Shown here: positions 43,779 through 53,765 of the stretch, one piece after another
Layout of the letters: the number at the start of each line of letters is the position of its first letter
Numbering within the stretch: position 1 is the stretch's first letter
From: Antedon mediterranea
Lineage: Eukaryota; Echinodermata; Crinoidea; Comatulida; Antedonidae
Assembly (NCBI RefSeq): GCF_964355755.1
Contig: NC_092678.1
Coordinates: forward strand, 23,046,365 to 23,110,364
DNA: 64,000 bases
Direction of reading: 5' to 3'
Translations under genes and position numbers: made by a program
Notes under the pieces: generated by a model
Told to the model about the DNA's origin: nothing
The model's database searches: none
Seen by the model: the letters and a program-made list of their open reading frames with translations, nothing else

Positions 43779-45292
43779 TACTTATTTCCTTCCGTCATTT
43801 TTGTGCGTCGCGTTTCTCTAAAACGTGTAAACAGAACATATCGTAACTTTGTCAACATATCGACATTTACGTGAACTTGTGCACCTCCTATTTTTGAATG
43901 ACGTCAGAGTTGCGCAACGTGACTTACGCGCGATTTTATGAATTTCAATGATTGATCATAGACTGAAAACCAAACATAATTTTGTTTTGACACTTTGTGA
44001 AAATTTAAGTCACATCAAGCGCAAACTTTCTATGGATTAAAAATAGCATCTTTCACAAAAAGTTACGCGCGCACGCGCGTTTAAAATTTTAGAGTGCGAA
44101 AAATCAACTTCTAATCAACTTTCTATGCGTTTCATGTCATTTTGAGCATGTCAAAAATTCCCACGCGCGCGAAACTTTTTACGCACGCGGTGCACACGTA
44201 GCGTTAAAAACATGCTTTTTTCGCGTGATTTATGTTTTTTCAGCCTTTTATAGTAATGTTACCAACTTTTAAACAATTTCGACTTAAAATTACGTCATAC
44301 GAGCACGTCGAATTAAATAATTTGCACGCGTTTCTGATGAAAAAGTTTAAAAATTCGTCAAAATTATGCCTATTTTTAAACAGTCATAGATTCTAAACTA
44401 CATGGAGAACTTTTTTTTAATTACATATTCTGGAAGTTGATGAGTTGTAGATATCGAATCATGCATTAATATGGCTAACCGGACATTGTGACGTCATCGT
44501 ATGGCCACGCGAATATAAAATATAGGATTTTTGTCTCTTTCGTCATAGCTCATCACATTTAATAGAGCGCATCTCCACTTATTCGTAGTCGATTTTCATC
44601 CCAATTTTAATATATTCTAGGTCAATCAACTATCTTTTGCATGAATTAAAAAATTTTTAATTTTTTTAACGTCATCATGCCTAAAAATTTAAATTACGTT
44701 GGTCATTAATTTCATCTTTACAGTAAATTTTAATCTGTTATAGCTCGTAAGAATAAAATATGATAATCACGATTAAAACGTTTTCAGGAAGCTATTGTAT
44801 TGTAGATACAAAATCATGTGAAAATTGTGCCAATCGAATGTTGTGACGTCATCATATGGCCAGTTAAATACAAAAAGTCGTATTTTCATCTTTTGCGTTA
44901 TATTTCATTACATTTAAAAGAACGCGCATCAATATTTCACGTATTCAAATTTCTACTACACGTTAATATGTTGTTGCTGAGATAATTTCATTCTGAAATT
45001 TCTACTTTTGCATTTCATTTTGAAACCGTCAAGATGTTAAAAATTACAATAAAATACGGGTCCCGTAATTTCACCTATTTTACACTGTTTGTGATATGTA
45101 TACAGATTGTACCGTGTATACTATGTATATGACACAAAATAACAGAATTCAGAAATAACAACATATCATATTCTTCAGTTCAGGTCATAATGCCTTAATA
45201 TTTTTCTGTGTGCAATATTCTAACGTATGACGTGCACGTGGCGTTTGTCGAGCGGATAACTAACTCGTCAAAGTGACGAGTTTCATGTCTAG
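43779..45292 (+). mobile_element. Helitron-like non-autonomous repeat, unit 3
   Basis: This is the third head-to-tail unit, closest to unit 1, ending in the stem-loop and CTAG, followed by TTGG. Three TGACGTCA words remain; the third internal one is mutated to AACGTCA. There is no open frame of note. Confidence 0.65.
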
Positions 45293-46299
45293 TTGGCTTT
45301 AGTATTACAGTTTATTTTTAATTTGGTTTTATCAAACTTCCGTTTTATCTGAGCATTATCTGTTTTAATCTAGTCTATCTTTATTTTTATACTCATATAT
45401 TTTTATATTGTATGTTTAATTGTTTTAAGGATGCACCCTTATTATGTGTGCCGCTGTTCAAAAAGCGTTTTCCAAATAAATTATTATATTATTATTATTA
45501 TACATACACTGCTACAATTAATCCATTATTTCTTTGTACTTCATTTCAATTCACATCAATCATGTACAGTAGTTTCCACATTCAAAATGAACTCAAATTT
45601 AAAACACATCTGCATAACCAACCAAATTTTAAATATTACATATTAACTTAATCAAGTTTATCAATAAAATTTATACAATAACAACTACTTCCATTTCAAT
45701 ACAGTACATACCTGATATGTATCTACAGTACTGCGGTTCCGATTTCAGATTTCCCACTTATAATTCACTTATCTTCAAAAATCACTTCCACTATCTATAA
45801 GCACACGCGCCGCAACAAGTGTCTGCTGCTGTGAATACCTTGTATCCACATGACTTACTGATGTGTTTTTAATTGGCTAATGTATTTATGGGACAATCAT
45901 GACATGAAAAGTACAGCCCATCAATACCATTGCCTCAGTACAGATTAACTATATTTTTTTCCCTCCTTTCAGGTTTAGCTTCATACCCAACCAACACTCA
46001 CATAACACTCTGTAGTCGCAATAAATTGACAATTGAGTAGATCACTCAATAATGCACTGAAGTGTATTTACTTTCATTACAAGTAGGCTATACAGCTTTA
46101 ACATTTTAATAATCAAATCTCATCTACAATTTATCACTTTTTGAAATTAATTGTGTTGTATATTTTCATATCTAGGTTGTACTGTATTTCTTTGATTACA
46201 CATGTTACCATATGACACCAAAAAAAAAATGCCTCCCCAGAATAAACGCCTCCCTCGAATAAAATAACCCCTGAACAATTAATGCATCAGGGCGTATAT
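45293..46299. other. No gene recognised
   Basis: AT-rich DNA. The overlapping frames at 45412-45651 are compositionally biased and lack motifs. Nothing else is supported. Confidence 0.5.
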
Positions 46300-46800
46300 T
46301 AATATACCATGGTGAAATAATGTGTGACAAATACATACAATGATCTGTAACTAAATCAGATTATGCTTAATAATTAACACACTATGAAGAATCTCCATGA
46401 ACACGTGCCGCTGTGGCAATCAATTCACAGTACAATAAAAACCAACAAAAGGCAACAATCGAATCCATTTGGTGTTTACCATTATTTTCAGGCTACCATT
46501 TAACCGATTATTGAAAAACTGTCCTGTTTCTGCTCCCGAGAAATTAAGGTTAATTCATTCACAGGGTTATTAACCTATTACTTTTTTGCAGCAGAAACAG
46601 GACCTTACACGTGCGTGCGTGCGGCGATTGCATCTTCCCCCGTGGAATAAAAATCTGTTTCATGTTATGTTATGCAAAAGAGTTCAAAAGATTCTATAAT
46701 AATAACAATCAAACATTTATATTGCGGCAATTTTAATTTTATGATGAAGGACACATTCTACTGGACATACTCTATTTCTTAAAAGAATCAAAAGTGCATG
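46300..46800. repeat. Segmental duplication (partner 57740-58160)
   Basis: The words AATATACCATGG and ATGTGTGACAAATAC (46302-46336) recur at 57751-57781. Further matches in order are TATATTGCGGCAATTTTAAT with TATATTGCGACAATTCAAAT, and AAAGGACACA with AAAGGCACAC, followed in both by AAGAATCAAAAGT. The partner lies in the same orientation about 11.4 kb to the right. Confidence 0.7.
46521..46604. mobile_element. Short Harbinger-like MITE
   Basis: The left end GTCCTGTTTCTGCT and the right end GCAGCAGAAACAGGAC are inverted repeats. The internal AGGTTAATTC and GTTATTAACCTATTA are partly palindromic. At about 84 bp it is the shortest of the GCAGCAGAAACAGG group in this window. It interrupts the duplicated segment 46300-46800. 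Confidence 0.6.
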
Positions 46801-47089
46801 TAATGTTTGACAAGATGGAAACATTTAGAATAAAGCAGGAATTCAACTGAATCACTGATTATGCTATTATAAATTAAAATTCAATCTGAAAAAACTACAT
46901 GTTTTTTTATTCTGTTTTCATTCTGAAAGTCCGATGTTCCGGGGGTCTGTGAACAAGATAACATCCTAAACATAGGTGTGAGGCAAGGTCACTCACATTA
47001 TCTGTCTGGCTACTTGTATTACTTTAATTACTTAAACATATCCTTTGATTTTGGTTCAATGTCCAGTGTCTTCCTCAAAGGGCCCGTTC

Positions 47090-47915
47090 GTACGGGTTGA
47101 TATTTACCAGTTATTCCCGCTGTGAAGTCGCGTGCGGTAATTAAATTTTGCCTCTAGCTAATTAACAAACGAGGTAAAAAGTCCACCAAATTTAGAGGTA
47201 AATTCAGCCTACGGGCGAATAATAAATCTCCGATCAGCCTACGGCGTTTAATTAATCTCCGATAACCAGGTTCGTGTTTGAGGCGGTGTTGTCGTTGTTG
47301 GTGCAGGGCTAGAACGTCGATCGTCAATATTTTGGTCTAAATCGTTGTTCAGGGTAGGCTCAAAATCATCGTCAAGTAACATAAAAATGGTCGTAAGGAG
47401 TAGGCATATCTTGGCAGGATTTTCAGCTTCAAAGGGCATTAAAGGTGGTCGTAAGAAAACAAGTTGTAGTTGGTAAAAATATTTAAAAACAGCGAACGCC
47501 TTTTTCACAAAACGGAAGACATCTTCGATCGATGACAAACAAATTATGCCGTGCAACGAAGCGTAACCAACAGAAATAACATAGCGTTTTCACAGGATTT
47601 CAGGACACCATGTTAATTAAAAAATCGTAACTCTTGAACGGAGGATCGTATGAGAAAACAAATTACTGTGAAATGTTCTTAAAAGATTGGCCTACATCAC
47701 TGTGTAATTGAAAAAAATTAGACATTTTTTTGTCACTACTTAAAATCCATCGAAAAACACCACAGTGTATAAGCATAGGCGTTTGTCACCGGCGTTTTTG
47801 CGCGGCAAAGTCACAGGGCATGCTTTACACCGTGGTGTTTTTTTCATGGCCATGAATCGTTCAAGCATGGGCATAACTGGTTATAATCGGTAAATAATCT
47901 GTACGTACGAACGGT
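47090..47915. mobile_element. DNA transposon with CCGTTCGTACG termini
   Basis: The left end (CCCGTTCGTACGGGTTGATA, then TTTACC) and the right end (GGTAAATAATCTGTACGTAC, then GAACGG) are imperfect inverted repeats. Inside is a 102-codon minus-strand frame (47248-47556) with a start in the block CGTTGCACGGCATAATTTG. That block is shared with the element at 55788-56858. The frame has no recognised catalytic motif, so the element is probably non-autonomous and Harbinger-like. Confidence 0.5.
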
Positions 47916-48073
47916 GTCTGATGCATGCCTTGGGGCTAGATTGAAAATAAACGCTTATTTTTTTATACGTACGAACACAACCAAAGTCCATTTTTCCAGA
48001 TATTAAGCTGTGTCTTTAGGTTTACAAGGTCACTTGGATCATCTGTATAATCACCTTTACAACCCACACACAT

Positions 48074-48162
48074 TTATAACTTCCCACTCTCTTCCAGTTT
48101 TCCCCAGAATTCATTTGAATAGGTATCTAGTTTTTGTGCGATACAGGCCAACTTAATTTCCT
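48074..48162 (-). CDS. Candidate terminal coding exon, unrecognised
   Basis: On the minus strand the acceptor CATAACAATGTAG leads into an 89-nt exon. With the one base left by the exon at 48374-48441 it reads KEIKLACIAQKLDTYSNEFW and further, ending KLEESGKL and a TAA. The phases match exactly and the intervening intron of 211 nt starts with a strong GTAAGT. An alternative acceptor 14 nt upstream also keeps the frame if a weaker donor is used. The peptide is helical and charged. I do not recognise it. Confidence 0.5.
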
Positions 48163-48373
48163 CTACATTGTTATGTCTTACAACAATAATGCATACAGTA
48201 ATTACTATTATTAGTAAATTATTACTTTCAACTACCACCCATGTTGGTTCGGTGTATCTAAAGTCAGGCCTATTTTCCTTCCAAATACAGCCCGACCTAT
48301 CTACCACCAGAACCATGAGGCAAAAAACTATGGTTTATGCCATACAGACTATAATGATTACGGTTACACTTAC

Positions 48374-48441
48374 TTAACCTTTCAGCCACTTTACTCACTA
48401 ATACTGTATTATGTTTGTCTAGCTTCTTATAAATTTCTTTC
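48374..48441 (-). CDS. Candidate internal coding exon paired with 48074-48162
   Basis: The 68-nt minus-strand exon has one leading base, then 22 open codons (KEIYKKLDKHNTVLVSKVAE and RL), then one base before the donor TTAA|GTAAGT. The acceptor (AATAATTGTGAG) has no pyrimidine tract and is the weak point. Phase agreement with the next exon is the main support. Upstream exons are not identified. Confidence 0.45.
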
Positions 48442-48484
48442 CTCACAATTATTATTATTCATTAATTAATACTTGCCCAGTTTA

Positions 48485-48663
48485 AGCGTGGTTCCCACTA
48501 GCGACGCAACACAAGGACGTAACGCAACACAAGTGAATTGACCAATCACAAGCGATGGCTTATTCGCTTCTGATTGCTAACTGTCTATAACTTCGCTTGT
48601 CATTGGTTAAAATGTTTGCGTTGCGTTTACGTCCTTGCGTTACGTTCTAGTGGGAACCAAGCT
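48485..48663. mobile_element. 179-bp MITE with TTA target duplication
   Basis: The left end AGCGTGGTTCCCACTAGCGA and the right end TTCTAGTGGGAACCAAGCT are inverted repeats, continuing inward with GACGTAACGCAA and TTGCGTTTACGTC. TTA flanks both sides (48482-48484 and 48664-48666), which suggests PIF/Harbinger. The core GACCAATCACAAGCGA pairs with TCGCTTGTCATTGGTTA. A degraded relative is at 5823-6020. Confidence 0.85.
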
Positions 48664-48813
48664 TTAGTAAACAAATAAAAGAACTGCATTTAGTAGTAAA
48701 TACCAGTTAGTTAAATCCAACAACTATAAAGTAGGCTTACAATAATTGAAGAAGATGACAAGTCCGTGCATCGATTTCTTTATTTTTATTTATTAATTTT
48801 TTTTTTTTTTTTT

Positions 48814-50040
48814 CTAAAGCAAGATCTTGAAACAAGACCTTGAGGCCGTACAGGAATCCACAACTCTTTAGTGGCTCTGACGGTATCCTTTTCAAAAGAG
48901 CACCTCGCTCACCGAGGGATCTGATTCGATGCAGTTTCCCTCATGCTAGAAAGCTTCATTAAGTACTAGCTGCACCCTCCACAATTACCTCCGACTTGGT
49001 TCTAAGGTAAGAGCGAACAACTTGCCTCAGCATTTACCTGGCGCTATTGGCGGTCCAAATGCTATTATAAGCAGGCTATAAGGGTGGGTGTGTGAGAGAG
49101 TGGCTAGGACGACGTTAACATCCCATCGAGGAATCAAGACCTTGACTGGAGGTCGTTCTCTGAACATTCCCCGTATCAGTTGAGTGATAACGGGAGATGA
49201 CGACATAGAGGAACCGTCTTTAAGTGTTGGCGTGATCGCGCCAATGGCGGATCTATAGCCCGAAATGGTGCGGACCTGAAGACCTGACTCGTACAGGTAA
49301 TGCAGGAAGGCGCAAACTTGTCCGAGGGTGATCGACCCCGGCTCTACCTGTTGTCGCCTGCACCATGTAAAGAAGTGTTTTAGTCGGCTATTGTAGACGG
49401 TAAGAGTAGATTCCCGACAAGATTTCGCCGCGAGGGCGGCAGGGCCATCTGGAATGCCTGAGTCTCGGAGCTGATCCCTGACAATGGCCATACAGTCAGG
49501 CGCAGGGATTGTAAGTTCCGCAATGGGAACTGAGCTCGGCCCTGCGTCAGCAGATCCTCGCGATCTGGAAGACGCAGGGGATGATCGTAGAGCAGGTCGA
49601 GAAGCAGTGGATACCACGCTTGTCGAGCTCAGCCCGGGGCGATCAGTAGGACCCGGCAAGGATGGCGCTGAATGCGCGTCAGAACATTTGGAATCAGTGA
49701 TATTGGTGGGAATGCATACGCCCATAGTCCGTCCCAATGTATGGACAGGGCATCCACTGCCCACGCACGTGCCTCCTGGAACCGTGCTCTCTTTGCAAAA
49801 GGTCGGGAGCTGCGTGTTGTCTGACGTCGCAAACAGATCTATGTGAGGCCGCCCGAAGTGGTCGAATATCAGTGCGGCGATGCTGGGTGGAAGGCGCCAT
49901 TCCGTAGGACATAGTGTTTGTCGGGACAGAGCGTCCGCAACAACGTTGAGGCTGCCCGCAATGTGGGCAGCCGAGAGCATGATGTTGTTGTCTATGTCTG
50001 AATGAATGTATTCGACGGAACTACTTAACACATGTGCCGA
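48814..50040 (-). mobile_element. Truncated DIRS-like retrotransposon (RNase H end and tyrosine recombinase N-terminal domain)
   Basis: The minus-strand frame 49027-50031 starts in the end of the RNase H region: HIAGSLNVVADALSR is the hallmark linker motif, followed by FGRPHIDLFATSDNTQLP. A second frame (49629-49832) carries the next family segment (ALSIHWDGLWAYAFPP), so the gene has at least one frameshift there and another before the recombinase. From about residue 205 the first frame holds the core-binding domain of a DIRS tyrosine recombinase: STLTVYNSRLKHFFTWC, then LHYLYESGLQVRTISGYRSA. The catalytic R-H-R-Y half is absent. After the frame ends, about 210 bp lead to a T-run. Reverse transcriptase is also missing. 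The copy is GC-richer than its flanks and bounded by T17 (48797-48813) and T13 (50041-50053). Confidence 0.8.
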
Positions 50041-50367
50041 TTTTTTTTTTTTTCAACAAACGATCATGTACTTCTGTCCAAATCCCAAATAAGGCAGTAC
50101 CCAAATAAGGAAGTAGGCAAAGTTAAGTACCATATCTATTTTTAAAGTCATTTAATTTCACAATACATAAAGAAATTCACATATCTTGCGAAATCATCTC
50201 CGTAAAGTACAGTAAAAATAAAACTATGTTTATAGCCACTTTTCCTATAAACTTTACTGTAACTAAAGTAAAACATATTCATATTATACATGTAGTAGCG
50301 AAATGTCTACTTTATTACTGTATGTGAATTTTGGCAATAGACATTGCTTTTAAATACCTGGGAAAAA

Positions 50368-50475
50368 TTAATTTTTTAACTTCAGCTATGTATGCATTAT
50401 TCAAATGTTTTCAATCAATCAATGATTGAAAACATTTCAATAATGCATACTGTACATAGAAAGTTAAAAAATTGA
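50368..50475. repeat. Near-perfect ~50-bp hairpin
   Basis: The arms run inward from ATTAATTTTTTAACTT and ATAATGCATACTGTACATAG-type words to a short loop between TGTTTTCAATCA and TGATTGAAAACA. The two arms differ by only a few bases. It could be a foldback MITE or a precursor-like RNA hairpin. No family match is visible elsewhere in the window. Confidence 0.75.
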
Positions 50476-50927
50476 TGTTTTTGTTGGTTTCAACAGCGCC
50501 CTCTATCTATTAGAGGTAGGGAGTGCAGTGTAAGAAGTCACAAGCGGTATCGCGTGGTGGGTATGTGTGGCGAATATCCTTTCCATTTGTCCAAAACCGG
50601 GAGTGTTGGAGTATGATAATGTGTTACGTCTACTACTGTACTGTAAGTCCACTATTGATTTATTTGTCATTTTATATCATAGGTACATCGTCAACATAAC
50701 AATGTAAATACCATAATGTAGTCATTGTTCTTAATTGGTCAGGAAATCAATCTGGAAGATGTTTGCCCAGCTGGGTGTAGGTCTAGTGTATATTTCATAC
50801 CAAATTTATTGGGCCAATTCTTAAACATGTGTTCAAATGAAGGGTGTTGTTTATCTTTGATTATTGCTGTCAAAAAAACATGAAATTGAAAGCAATAAGT
50901 ACAGTAATTTATTTCTTTGTAAAGAAA

Positions 50928-51035
50928 TCGTCTTTCCAGGATAAATCAGTCCACTGATGTGAAATATTTTTCATTGTTTAGAAGATACAAATGAAAATGG
51001 CTGATTAGTAATGTCATTTCAGAAATATTTATTTC
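50928..51035 (-). pseudogene. Decayed duplicate of the exon at 52740-52834
   Basis: On the minus strand the segment carries AATCAGCCATTTTCATTTGT, matching AATCAGGCCATTAGTTATTT in the exon at 52740-52834. Further on it carries TCACATCAGTGGACTGATTT, matching TCACATCAGTGGATTGAGTG. A frameshift and a stop break the frame, and the donor is lost. Confidence 0.55.
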
Positions 51036-51135
51036 ATTTATTAATTAATTAATACATTTATTCATCACAGTATTGACATTATGTACAGTGATATAATGTA
51101 CCATGTACAAATAATGTTTCTGTAATCAATATATT

Positions 51136-51445
51136 GAGCGAGCCAAATGGCCGAGCGGTTAAGGCAAGGGCGCCGTTTACCGACAACAACATCGGCAAGA
51201 GTTTGAGGCCGACTCGCTCCTAGTTCTGATGGAGGAACACATCTTCTCGGATAAGGACTATAAACCGTATGTCCAGTGTACACAGTTATAACCTGTGTGC
51301 ACTTTAAAGAACCCAGTTAATTATTCGAAAAGAGTAGGTTCACAAAAAGGGGATTACCACATATCTGATAGGACAATGATAAATTTACTATTGGTCATCC
51401 TTGGCCACATTGCCTAAAGACATAAAATAAATATATAAAAATATA
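51136..51445 (+). mobile_element. tRNA-derived SINE with 8-bp target duplication
   Basis: The 5' head GAGCGAGCCAAATGGCCGAG followed by CGGTTAAGGC is a Leu/Ser tRNA-like A box. GAGCGAG can pair with CTCGCTC at 51212-51218. The B box is degraded (GAGTTTGAGGCC). The body contains GTGCACTTTAAAGAACCCAG and TATTCGAAAAGAGTAGG, which I know from SINEs of marine invertebrates. The tail is AAATAAATATATAAAAATAT. AATATATT flanks the copy (51128-51135 and 51446-51453). Confidence 0.85.
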
Positions 51446-51453
51446 AATATATT

Positions 51454-52540
51454 AGTCCTACTCTATTACGTACACTCTGTTCGTGTCAGTGTTACCTTCT
51501 AAACACAACAGACAACATATCATTCTACAACCATGCTAGGCCTATTGTATGTTTCTTTTTTTTCCAATTCCTATATAATTTCTAATGTAATGATGAATTT
51601 TTCCTACTGCCAAAAATCAAAGTATGTTTACACAAAATAATATAATTACATTGCTACCATTACTTTACTATTTCATTTAATTTTACCTTTACCTACCTAG
51701 TTTTTTGAAAGTCAAAATATTAAATGATAACATAATGTTGCATTGTCCATAATTATACCTACAGTAATAACAACTTCTATTTTAATTAATACATACCTCA
51801 CAGATCATGAATAGTAATACTGTACTATGTTACAGAATGTATCTAGATAACAACATCAGAGAGCAGCTCCTAATGTACAATACACTGTACACGCGGTTCA
51901 CACTCACAGGTGTTTATGACCAGATTATTAGGTCACTGTGATCTGTGGAAAAGGTGGGCAGTACAGTAGGCGTGACTTAATGATTGACATAATCTCATAA
52001 TTGACGTAACATATCAAGTATTAATCCTTTCCCTCCATTCAGAATCTCTATCAATAATATTTACAATCAATTCATGGTCAATACCGTACTGTAACTCAAT
52101 AATGCAAAGTGTATTATGCCATTACTGTTCTACTGAGTCAATAACTTAAGATATACTGTAATAATCCACGTCTATATTGTGCCAAACCTGATCAAATGCA
52201 TATTCTGTTTTCAGAAATTTGCTAAACAAAATGAGTATTTTTATTATTATTTTTTTATAATACATCACAAATATTGGATTTCCTTCCAAATAGCCTACCG
52301 TATTAATATAGTAAACTAAGTAACTTGGTAGTTGCTCTAAACATATTGATAGAAAAACGTCGAGAAACCCAACAGTTCTTTTCACAACTAATATATCAAA
52401 TCACCTTGTTGACACACGATAGGATATCACCTTTTGGCAAATCTATCTCCAAAAATATCTCTTTCACAAAACCACATTTGGCCTTTTGTAGACAAACAAA
52501 AGAAAACGTCCACAACGTACTGTAGGTGTGATGCAAGATC
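51454..52540. other. No gene recognised
   Basis: AT-rich DNA. A possible minus-strand acceptor (CCCACCTTTTCCACAG near 51950) precedes only closed frames. Nothing is supported. Confidence 0.45.
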
Positions 52541-52546
52541 ACTCAC

Positions 52547-52575
52547 ATTAATTATCTGTCTGGCTACTTGTTGTA
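52547..52575 (-). CDS. Possible exon end with strong donor (paralogue near 46997)
   Basis: The minus strand reads QQVARQIIN up to AATTAAT|GTGAGT. A closely similar segment lies on the minus strand at about 46997-47025 (VIQVARQI before GTGAGTGACC). No convincing acceptor is visible for either copy, so the 5' ends are undefined. The conservation of the donor and peptide in both copies is the only support. Confidence 0.25.
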
Positions 52576-52739
52576 TTTATTGAAACTAATATTATAACAT
52601 CAATTCCCTTATTGTTTTCAATTACATGGCTTCTTTCCCAAATAATTCTGCTGATGACAGCAATAATCACAGATAAACACCATTGTTATTGTTATTATGT
52701 AACATCATTCAGCATGAGGGAATAATTTATTTCGCTCAC

Positions 52740-52834
52740 CTTTCTGGGATCACTCAATCCACTGATGTGACATATTTGTCTTTGTTGATACAAATAAAAA
52801 TAACTAATGGCCTGATTAATGTCCTGGGTTATTT
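52740..52834 (-). CDS. Candidate internal coding exon, unrecognised
   Basis: The 95-nt minus-strand exon has two leading bases and then 31 open codons (ITQDINQAISYFYLYQQRQI and CHISGLSDPRK) ending in phase 0 at CAGAAAG|GTGAGC. The acceptor is ATCAATAAATCAG. A decayed duplicate lies 1.8 kb to the left (50928-51035). The plus strand also shows a codon-like frame overlapping the acceptor side (52860-52985), so strand assignment rests on the donor and on the duplicate. Confidence 0.4.
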
Positions 52835-53389
52835 CTGATTTATTGATTTCATTTAACAGAAGTGCCAAATGTGCCACAATTGAAGAATTGCACGACAGAA
52901 ATGAACAATTAATAAACACGACCGGAAATCACCTTGAATCCAAAATTTCCCATTTTCTTCTAAAGACATTATTAAACACAATATTGTTTCATGGTTTGCA
53001 TGGCAAGAAAATCAACCAACTTCCTAATCTCTGTTCACTTTCTTCATAACCAATGCAATCAATTCAAAATTATACAAGTATATTCCCATCAACAAAATTG
53101 TTTCCAAATCCACATTTTTATGGTCATAATTTCATTTGTCATTTATTCAGTTTTACTTTAAAATATATTTATATTTCAATAGTCGATGATGATTATTGTT
53201 TTGTTTTTCATGATGATTAAACTCCTCTCATTATTTGAACGGCTATTGAAACTAATTCCTTTGTGCTTATGGACAATAACAGTTATTAAACAAACATTTC
53301 ATAACTAGTTAAACCCATGAACAATGTGTAGAGGTATATCATTTTCTTGTCTTTTAAATATCTGTATTTCAGCCTTCTCATTTGGGAGA

Positions 53390-53512
53390 TTTACGACATA
53401 AATAATGGTTCATGGACTATACCATTTGTGGAGAGCGGTGTTCAATGAAATGTTCTGCTCTTCGAGGAGAAAGGGCTATTGTCGTTTTATCCAGGTAAGC
53501 TAGGCACGAAAT
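53390..53512 (+). repeat. Dispersed repeat R1, copy 3
   Basis: Contains TTCATGGACTATACCA, AAAGGGCTATTGTCGTTTTA, and CCAGGTAAGCTAGGCACGAA. It is followed by CCTGGAATTCTATATAAAA, which also occurs near 56987. Confidence 0.7.
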
Positions 53513-53527
53513 AGACAAATAAATATC

Positions 53528-53765
53528 ACACCTGGAATTCTATATAAAATACTAATAACAAAAATGAGTCTTCAATCTATTGTGAATAATTGGGATACCA
53601 GTATCCTTAGCTTACACAAATGTAGCTACCCGTCTTGCTTAATCACTTCATCTGTTACCTACATGTACAGTACAGTACTATATGGCTATGGGGGTCAACA
53701 GGGGACACAACATAACATGTTGGAATGGGAAAAACCTACAACAAACATTGTATGAACACTGCGAT
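53528..53765. repeat. Segmental duplication (partner 56985-57185)
   Basis: Shared words in order are CCTGGAATTCTATA, TATCCTTAGCTT and GGGGTCAA(C/T)AGGGG. The duplication extends the R1-linked homology. The plus-strand frame at 53564-53755 is not conserved in the partner, so it is not called. Confidence 0.6.

Noticed and set aside
49484-49846. 120-codon plus-strand frame opposite the DIRS fragment
   Set aside because: It is the antisense shadow of a GC-rich coding region; the minus strand carries the recognised RNase H and recombinase motifs.
51136-51219. Functional tRNA-Leu/Ser gene
   Set aside because: The A box and acceptor-like pairing are good, but extra bases separate the acceptor from the D arm, the B box is mutated, and the sequence continues into a SINE body and tail with a target duplication.
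52819-53049. Plus-strand frame with acceptor-like start (SAKCATIEELHDRNE)
   Set aside because: It is codon-like but has no donor or supported start, and it overlaps the splice border of the minus-strand exon at 52740-52834, which has a decayed paralogue. Strand uncertainty is noted in that entry.
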